From: Bacteroides faecium
Lineage (GTDB): Bacteria > Bacteroidota > Bacteroidia > Bacteroidales > Bacteroidaceae
Reading direction: 5' to 3'
Assembly (NCBI RefSeq): GCF_012113595.1
Contig: NZ_CP050831.1
Coordinates: 6,572,001-6,636,000 of the forward strand
Length of the DNA: 64,000 nt
Shown: positions 58,914 through 64,000 of the stretch, one piece after another
Layout: the number at the start of each line of letters is the position of its first letter
Numbering within the stretch: position 1 is the stretch's first letter
Made by a program: the position numbers and the translations under genes
The notes under the pieces: model-generated
The model's database searches: none
Told to the model about the DNA's origin: nothing
The model's input: only the letters and a program-made list of their open reading frames with translations

Positions 58914-61897
58914 TGCGCGTTTCCTATGTAGGAATGGTTTCGCAAGAGGTGGCTATCAAGCCCGGAGTTATCAAAGTAGTATTAAAAAGTGATGCCAAGG
59001 CTTTGGATGAGGTGGTAGTCACGGCGATGGGTATCTCACGCGAAAAGAAAGCGCTGGGTTATGCTGTTCAAGATGTGAAGTCCGACGACCTGACACGCGC
59101 AGCAAACACCGACCTTGCCGGAGCTTTGCAAGGTAAAGTATCGGGTGTGGACATCGCTCCGTCTTCCGGTATGCCGGGCGCATCGTCCAAAATTACCATC
59201 CGCGGCTCACGCTCGTTCACGGGTGACAACACACCTTTATATGTAATCGACGGCATGCCCATCGCCTCGGCAGCCGACGTGTCTACTACGGATTACGCCA
59301 ACGGCGGTGCTTACGGTACCGACTATGCGAACCGTTCGGTGGACATTGACCCCAACGACATCGAAAGCATCAACATCCTGAAAGGCCAGGCAGCGTCCGC
59401 CCTGTACGGTATGCGTGCTTCGAACGGTGTGATTCTTATCACCACCAAGAGCGGTAAAGGCGTTGCCAAAGGCAAGCCGGTGATTAACTTCCGCAGCAAT
59501 GTCTCTTTCGACGTGGTATCTACGTTGCCCGAACTGCAAAAGGAATTCGCGCAGGGCAGCGGCGGCGAGTACTCTCCGTACTCAGGACACAGTTGGGGCC
59601 CGAAAATCTCGGAACTCGCCAACGACCCCGTTTACGGTGGTAACACGGACAATGCTTTCACGCAAAGCCTCGGCAAGCACCAGGGACAATATTACGTTCC
59701 CCAACGTGCCGAAGCCGGACTCGACCCGTGGGCTACCCCGAAGGCTTACAACAACATGAAGGACTTCTTTGAAACGGGTGTCACGTGGAGCAACAATATC
59801 AACGTTTCCCAAAATATGGAAAAGGGCAGCTACTCTTTCTCCTTGGGTAACACGCATCAGGAAGGTATCATCCCCACCACAGGTATGGACAGATACAACG
59901 CCAAACTGTCTGCCGAAGTGCAGCTCAGTCCCAACTGGTCGACCGGTTTCAACGGTAACTTCGTGACTTCCAAAATCAAGAAGCAGTCTACCGCCAACTC
60001 CGGCGTGACGGCTACCATCTACAACGCTCCCGTGAGCTACGACATGAAAGGCATCCCCTCGCACATCGAAGGCGACCCTTACACGCAGAATACTTACCGC
60101 CAGGCATGGATTGACGATGCTTACTGGGCGGTAGACAACAACGTGTTCACCGAACGTTCGCAACGTTTCTTCGGAAACGCGTTCGTGAAGTTCACCACCA
60201 AATTCGGTACGGACAACCACAAGCTGGACGTGAAATACCAAATCGGTGACGACGCCTACACGAGCAATTACAGCGAAATCTACGGATACGGCAGTACGAT
60301 GGCTGACTACGGCGAGGACATCGAATACTCCTACACCATCAACGAACTGAACTCCCTGCTCACGGCTTCTTACCGCTGGGACATCACGCAGGACTGGGTG
60401 CTGGACGCCCTGATAGGTAACGAGCTTGTAGAGAAGAAGACGCAGCACAACTACTCGTACGGCGCAAACTTCAACTTCCCCGGCTGGAACAACCTGAACA
60501 ACGCATCGAGCTACCTCAGCGAGAAATCGTACAAGAAGAAACGTACCGTAGGTAACTTCGCCAACCTCTCCATCGCCTGGAAGAACATGGTTTACCTGAA
60601 CGGAACCATCCGTAACGACGTCGTTTCGAACATGCCGCGCGGCAACCGTTCGTTCACGTATCCGTCCGTGTCACTGGGCTTTGTATTCACCGAACTGGAA
60701 CCGTTGAAAAACAATATCCTCACCTTCGGTAAACTGCGTGCTTCGTATGCCGAAGTAGGTATGGCGGGCGACTACATGGAAAGTTACTACTACACTCCGA
60801 GCTACGGCGGCGGATTCTTCAACGGCACGCCGATTACTTATCCGCTCAACGGTACGATGGCGTATATACCTTATTATAAGGTGTACGACCCCAACTTGAA
60901 ACCGCAGAACACGAAATCTTACGAAATCGGTGCCGACCTGACGTTCTTCAACGGCTTGTTCACCCTGAACTATACCTATTCTCGCCAGAACGTGAAAGAC
61001 CAGATATTTGAAGTGCCCTTGGGCGGTTCTACGGGTTATGACAGCATGATTATGAACGGCGGTAAGATTCACACCAACGCTCACGAAATCACGCTGGGCG
61101 TATCGCCGGTGAACAACCGCAACTTCAAGCTCGACCTGGCGTTCAACTTCTCGAAGATTGACAACTACGTGGACGAACTGGCTCCGGGCGTGGAAAGCAT
61201 CTACCTGGGTGGTTTCGTCACTCCGCAGGTGCGTGCCGGTATCGGTGAGAAATTCCCCGTCGTATATGGCAGCACGTACAAGCGCAACAGCGCCGGACAA
61301 ATCGTAGTAGACGCCAACGGGCTTCCGCAGGTGGGCGAGGACGATGTTATCGGCCGTGTTTCTCCGGATTTCCGTCTGGGATTCAACACGAATATCGAAC
61401 TGTACAAATTCCGCATCTCTGCCGTTTTCGACTGGAAACAGGGCGGACAGATGTACTGCGGTACGGCAGGCGAAATGAACTTCTACGGTGTCACCAAAGA
61501 GACGGCTGACAAGCGTAACGGCGGCAGTTTCGTAGTCCCCAACTCCGTGAAGGAAACGGGTACGGACGCGAAAGGCAACCCGACATATGCAACCAACGAC
61601 ATCGCCGTGACCGACGCGCAATCTTACTATACGCGTCTGCGCTCCATCAACGAGTCTTACATCTACAACTCGTCATTCATCAAGCTGCGCGAACTCTCGG
61701 TGAGCTATCCGGTGTACAACAGCAAATGGCTGAACGTAGACGTGAACGTGTTTGCACGTAACCTCATCGTATGGTCTGAACTCAAAGGATTCGACCCCGA
61801 AGCATCACAAGGTAACGACAACATGGGTGGAGCTTTCGAGCGTTTCTCCCTGCCGGGAACTGCCAGCTATGGTTTTGGTGTAAATGTGAAATTCTAA
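58913..61897 (+). CDS. SusC-like transporter lacking its N-terminus (main body, switched OFF)
   Basis: The 994 codons contain the rest of the regulatory-like domain (LRVSYVGMVSQEVAIKPG), the plug (ALDEVVVTAMGISREKKAL onward) and a full TonB-dependent barrel ending YGFGVNVKF. There is no signal peptide, and the open frame upstream contains no ATG before a TGA at 58874. The TTG at 58913 is therefore a mid-domain codon and not a real start. The missing 72 residues lie inverted at 58340-58558. There is no STN domain, so control is not by the FecR type. Codon use is strongly C-ending, unlike the susC at 5289, suggesting high expression when ON. The susD partner follows 20 nt downstream. Confidence 0.92.
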   Translation: MRVSYVGMVSQEVAIKPGVIKVVLKSDAKALDEVVVTAMGISREKKALGYAVQDVKSDDLTRAANTDLAGALQGKVSGVDIAPSSGMPGASSKITIRGSRSFTGDNTPLYVIDGMPIASAADVSTTDYANGGAYGTDYANRSVDIDPNDIESINILKGQAASALYGMRASNGVILITTKSGKGVAKGKPVINFRSNVSFDVVSTLPELQKEFAQGSGGEYSPYSGHSWGPKISELANDPVYGGNTDNAFTQSLGKHQGQYYVPQRAEAGLDPWATPKAYNNMKDFFETGVTWSNNINVSQNMEKGSYSFSLGNTHQEGIIPTTGMDRYNAKLSAEVQLSPNWSTGFNGNFVTSKIKKQSTANSGVTATIYNAPVSYDMKGIPSHIEGDPYTQNTYRQAWIDDAYWAVDNNVFTERSQRFFGNAFVKFTTKFGTDNHKLDVKYQIGDDAYTSNYSEIYGYGSTMADYGEDIEYSYTINELNSLLTASYRWDITQDWVLDALIGNELVEKKTQHNYSYGANFNFPGWNNLNNASSYLSEKSYKKKRTVGNFANLSIAWKNMVYLNGTIRNDVVSNMPRGNRSFTYPSVSLGFVFTELEPLKNNILTFGKLRASYAEVGMAGDYMESYYYTPSYGGGFFNGTPITYPLNGTMAYIPYYKVYDPNLKPQNTKSYEIGADLTFFNGLFTLNYTYSRQNVKDQIFEVPLGGSTGYDSMIMNGGKIHTNAHEITLGVSPVNNRNFKLDLAFNFSKIDNYVDELAPGVESIYLGGFVTPQVRAGIGEKFPVVYGSTYKRNSAGQIVVDANGLPQVGEDDVIGRVSPDFRLGFNTNIELYKFRISAVFDWKQGGQMYCGTAGEMNFYGVTKETADKRNGGSFVVPNSVKETGTDAKGNPTYATNDIAVTDAQSYYTRLRSINESYIYNSSFIKLRELSVSYPVYNSKWLNVDVNVFARNLIVWSELKGFDPEASQGNDNMGGAFERFSLPGTASYGFGVNVKF

Positions 61898-61917
61898 TTA
61901 GCTAAACGAAAGAAATT

Positions 61918-63483
61918 ATGAAAAGATACAATAAAATAACAGGTGTGCTGGCAGTTGCCACGCTGTCTCTGTTCTCCGCTTGCTCCGAGGACGCTATGGA
62001 CAGAATCAACAAGGACAACGACCACACCACCAGCGTTGCCGCGAGATTTATCCTGGCAGATGTAATCACTTCCACCGCTTTCTCCAACTCCAGCGGTGAC
62101 CTCAACACGTATGCTTCCGCCTACGTGGAATATGAAGTAGGCGTTGACAACCAGCTTTTTTACGCCGAAACGCGCGAAAGCGAACCGTCGTCTTCGTCCA
62201 CCTATAATAATGTATGGAACGGCATCTACTCTACGCTGAAAAACGCGCGCATCATCGTGAAGCAGTGCGGCGAAGGCGGAAGGGACCACGGCAACTACCT
62301 CACCCAAGGGATGGGCGAGGTGATGGCTGCCTACAACTGCGCACTGCTGACGGATTTCTTCGGTGACGCTCCTTGCAGCCAGGCTGCGCTGGTAGACGAA
62401 TACGGTTCGCCGGTCTACCTGACTCCGAAAATGGATACCCAGCAGGAGATTTATACGCAAATCATGGCGTATCTGAACGATGCTATCGTGAATCTTCAGA
62501 AGAGCGACTTGGCGGACGTATCCGGTCAGGACTTTCTCTACGACGGGGATGCAGCGAAGTGGCTGAAATTCGCTTACGGTTTGAAAGCGCGCTATACGAT
62601 GCGGCTTCTCAGCCGTTCAAGCAACCGGGATGCTGATTTGTACAAGGTGCTCGAATACGTCAGCAAGTCTTTCACATCGGCAGACGAGCAGGCTGCGTTC
62701 AGTCTCTACGACGCAACGAACATCAACCCGCTCTACGGATTTTATGTTGCCCGCGCCGCGCTAGGAGCCAGCCAAAGTTTGTGCAATAAACTGATTACCA
62801 GCAACGACCCGCGTGCGGGACGTGCGTTCTTCACGCCGGTTGCGAGCCAGAAGCGTACGCAAGTGGCTGCCAACGACGCTACCTTAATACCCGCGCCCAA
62901 CGGTACGCCCGACCAGAGTACTTCCAAATATGGAATTTCCGCGTTTATGTATGCCAAGACTGCGCCTACACTGCTGTTGAGCTACCACGAATTGTTGTTT
63001 CTGAAAGCGGAAGCACTGGTGCGCTTGGGCGACCCTACCGCAAAAGATGCTTTGAAAGCTGCGGTAACTGCCGGCTTGCTCAATGCTGAAAACAGTATCG
63101 CCATCGCTATCAGGGAGTTGGGAACTGCATTGAACACGAATGGTTCCGCACCGTTCGACAAAACCAATGCCGAAGCATATTTCGACAATGAAGTGGAAGG
63201 GAGATACAATGCCAATTCGTTGCAGGAAACGATGATTCAGAAGTATTTTGCCCTGTGGGGAACTTCGGGAGAAGCTACGGAAACGTACAACGATATCCGT
63301 CGTATGAAAGGTATGAACGAGAATTTCATTACGCTGTCCAACCCTCTCAACGCGACTAAATTCCCGCTGCGCTACTCTTACGGCAACAGTGACACCACTG
63401 CCAACCCGGAAGTGAAGGCTGCCTACGGCAACGGTGACTATGTATATAGCGAACCTGTCTGGTGGGCTGGCGGAAGCCGATAA
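61918..63483 (+). CDS. SusD-like lipoprotein (SusD-like_2 type)
   Basis: The 521-residue surface lipoprotein has a lipobox at LFSAC (Cys22) and belongs to the shorter SusD/RagB branch (SusD-like 2). Characteristic stretches are VWNGIYSTLKNARIIVKQC, GMGEVMAAYNCALLTDFFGDAPC, LKFAYGLKARYTMRLL, LLLSYHELLFLKAEALVRLG and the C-terminal ETYNDIRRMKGM. It would cap the SusC encoded just upstream and share its transcript, so it should also be silent in the present orientation of the switch. No glycoside hydrolase or sensor is next to it, so the substrate is not indicated. Confidence 0.94.
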   Translation: MKRYNKITGVLAVATLSLFSACSEDAMDRINKDNDHTTSVAARFILADVITSTAFSNSSGDLNTYASAYVEYEVGVDNQLFYAETRESEPSSSSTYNNVWNGIYSTLKNARIIVKQCGEGGRDHGNYLTQGMGEVMAAYNCALLTDFFGDAPCSQAALVDEYGSPVYLTPKMDTQQEIYTQIMAYLNDAIVNLQKSDLADVSGQDFLYDGDAAKWLKFAYGLKARYTMRLLSRSSNRDADLYKVLEYVSKSFTSADEQAAFSLYDATNINPLYGFYVARAALGASQSLCNKLITSNDPRAGRAFFTPVASQKRTQVAANDATLIPAPNGTPDQSTSKYGISAFMYAKTAPTLLLSYHELLFLKAEALVRLGDPTAKDALKAAVTAGLLNAENSIAIAIRELGTALNTNGSAPFDKTNAEAYFDNEVEGRYNANSLQETMIQKYFALWGTSGEATETYNDIRRMKGMNENFITLSNPLNATKFPLRYSYGNSDTTANPEVKAAYGNGDYVYSEPVWWAGGSR

Positions 63484-63558
63484 CCGTACTTTACATCTCT
63501 CAAAGGAGAGACTTTACATAGCGTCGTTTCTGACTCTAACAAATTAACAGAAGCGAAC

Positions 63559-63592
63559 AAAAATAGGCCAACCGTGAGGTTCGCCTATTTTA
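63559..63592 (+). terminator. Terminator after the second susD
   Basis: AAAATAGGCCAACC pairs with GGTTCGCCTATTTT, with one internal mismatch, across a 4-nt loop; TATTTTTTAT follows. The 356-nt gap from 63484 to 63839 holds only this and the repeat at 63602. Confidence 0.82.
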
Positions 63593-63601
63593 TTTTTTAT
63601 C

Positions 63602-63683
63602 AGACACGGATTACACGAATTGCGCTGTTGCTCTATGCAACCCTATTTCAAAAAACCGTGAAATCCGTGTTATCCGTGCCTAA
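63602..63683. repeat. Dispersed palindromic repeat, second full-length copy
   Basis: Arms AGACACGGATTACACGAATT and the near-complement ending CCGTGCCT differ at about three positions. The loop keeps GCGCTGTTGCTCTATGCAA and AAAAACCGTGAAATCCGTG, matching the loop of the copy at 23316-23399. Flanking ATTATCATT also recurs after both copies. Confidence 0.8.
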
Positions 63684-63839
63684 AGATTATCATTTAATTG
63701 TGATGAAGCACTTATCATTAAATCCAGCAGACAGACAAACCGGAAAAGTGGAAATCCGGCATACGTTGTGATACCGTTTTTCTACTGGGTGATACCATTT
63801 CCGTCCGTCTACCCTATTTATTTTTTTTAAGTATCTATT

Positions 63840-64000
63840 CTACCATTTCAAGTCGGGTAAGTATTTACTTAGCGTAGTGCGGAGAATTCCCAAAGTAATC
63901 GGTTTCACCAGCACTTCCGTCGCTCCCGCGTTCATCGCGTTCTCCTTATCGGAGCTGAAAGCATAAGCAGTCTGCATGATAATGGGGATTTCCGTATTGG
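63840..64000 (-). CDS. Hybrid histidine kinase / response regulator, C-terminal receiver end
   Basis: The last 53 codons of a longer leftward gene are visible; its start lies beyond the window. The residues match the end of a phosphoacceptor receiver domain: IPIIMQTAYAFSSDKENAM, then NAGATEVLVKPITLGIL, with the conserved Thr/Ala and Lys-Pro positions. The stop follows soon after the domain (SKYLPDLKW), so there is no C-terminal AraC-type HTH, unlike classical hybrid two-component regulators of Bacteroides PULs. A PAS-type hybrid kinase is the likeliest full architecture. It converges on the susCD locus. Confidence 0.8.
   Translation of the reverse strand, partial: NTEIPIIMQTAYAFSSDKENAMNAGATEVLVKPITLGILRTTLSKYLPDLKW

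Noticed and set aside
58913..61897. Treating the SusC body as a complete gene starting with TTG at 58913
   Set aside because: The TTG lies inside the regulatory-like domain, there is no signal peptide, and the missing N-terminus is present inverted next door.

Overview
The window looks like a chromosomal segment of a human-gut Bacteroides close to the B. ovatus / B. thetaiotaomicron group. The evidence is several SusC/SusD pairs, an ECF sigma/FecR anti-sigma pair driving a SusC that carries an STN domain, S-type sulfatases, meso-diaminopimelate dehydrogenase, many -7 boxes of the Bacteroides form TAnnTTTG, almost no Shine-Dalgarno signals, and Bacteroidetes-only families (BACON, DUF3843-like, DUF4290, DUF5690). 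The species is not fixed from sequence alone.

Layout. 1-388: tail of an M24 peptidase. 450-13933: a glycan/glycoprotein utilisation locus with a FecR anti-sigma factor, an M60-type secreted metallopeptidase, a reverse-strand ECF sigma factor, SusC, SusD and two sulfatases. The anti-sigma gene and susC carry the same two-part promoter signature with identical spacing. 14175-20010: cca, a lipoprotein, a 44-residue basic protein, a DinD/RhuM fusion, a DUF3843-like protein and ruvA. 20244-28011: ddh, two DUF3857/transglutaminase paralogues (one with its catalytic residues lost), hemolysin III, a probable GNAT toxin-antitoxin pair and rpiA. 28202-31523: a cobalamin riboswitch in front of anaerobic ribonucleotide reductase nrdD-nrdG. 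31721-37828: a DHA2-type MFS exporter, then phnW-phnX and a DUF5690 transporter for 2-aminoethylphosphonate, with a divergent HTH regulator. 37977-44840: a reverse-strand housekeeping run (rseP, dxr, an M23 peptidase, rimM, murA, a DUF4290 gene, tsaB). 44930-54191: yicC-gmk-nadD, two phosphoesterases, menA, rfbB/rfbA and ppk1. 54318-57612: a PIN-type toxin-antitoxin pair and a PiT phosphate transporter. 57784-63483: a MITE-like inverted repeat and a phase-variable susC/susD locus. 63840-64000: end of a hybrid histidine kinase.

The most striking object is at 58342-58913. A 572-bp segment bounded by a perfect 21-bp inverted repeat carries a promoter, start codon, signal peptide and the first 72 codons of a SusC protein, pointing the wrong way relative to the other 994 codons, which follow directly at 58913. 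Flipping the segment restores one uninterrupted 1066-residue SusC in frame, so the locus reads as a DNA-inversion switch caught in the OFF state. Just upstream lies a 257-bp element with 44-bp inverted ends that encloses four copies of an exact 22-nt unit containing a 14-nt palindrome.

A second theme is intergenic repeats. Five short tandem arrays (periods 14, 18, 23, about 32 and 37 nt) sit at gene 3' ends. A dispersed palindrome family has two clear copies and one shortened relative. A separate compound palindrome lies before the phosphate transporter. No tRNA, rRNA, CRISPR array, IS transposase or recombinase gene was seen.
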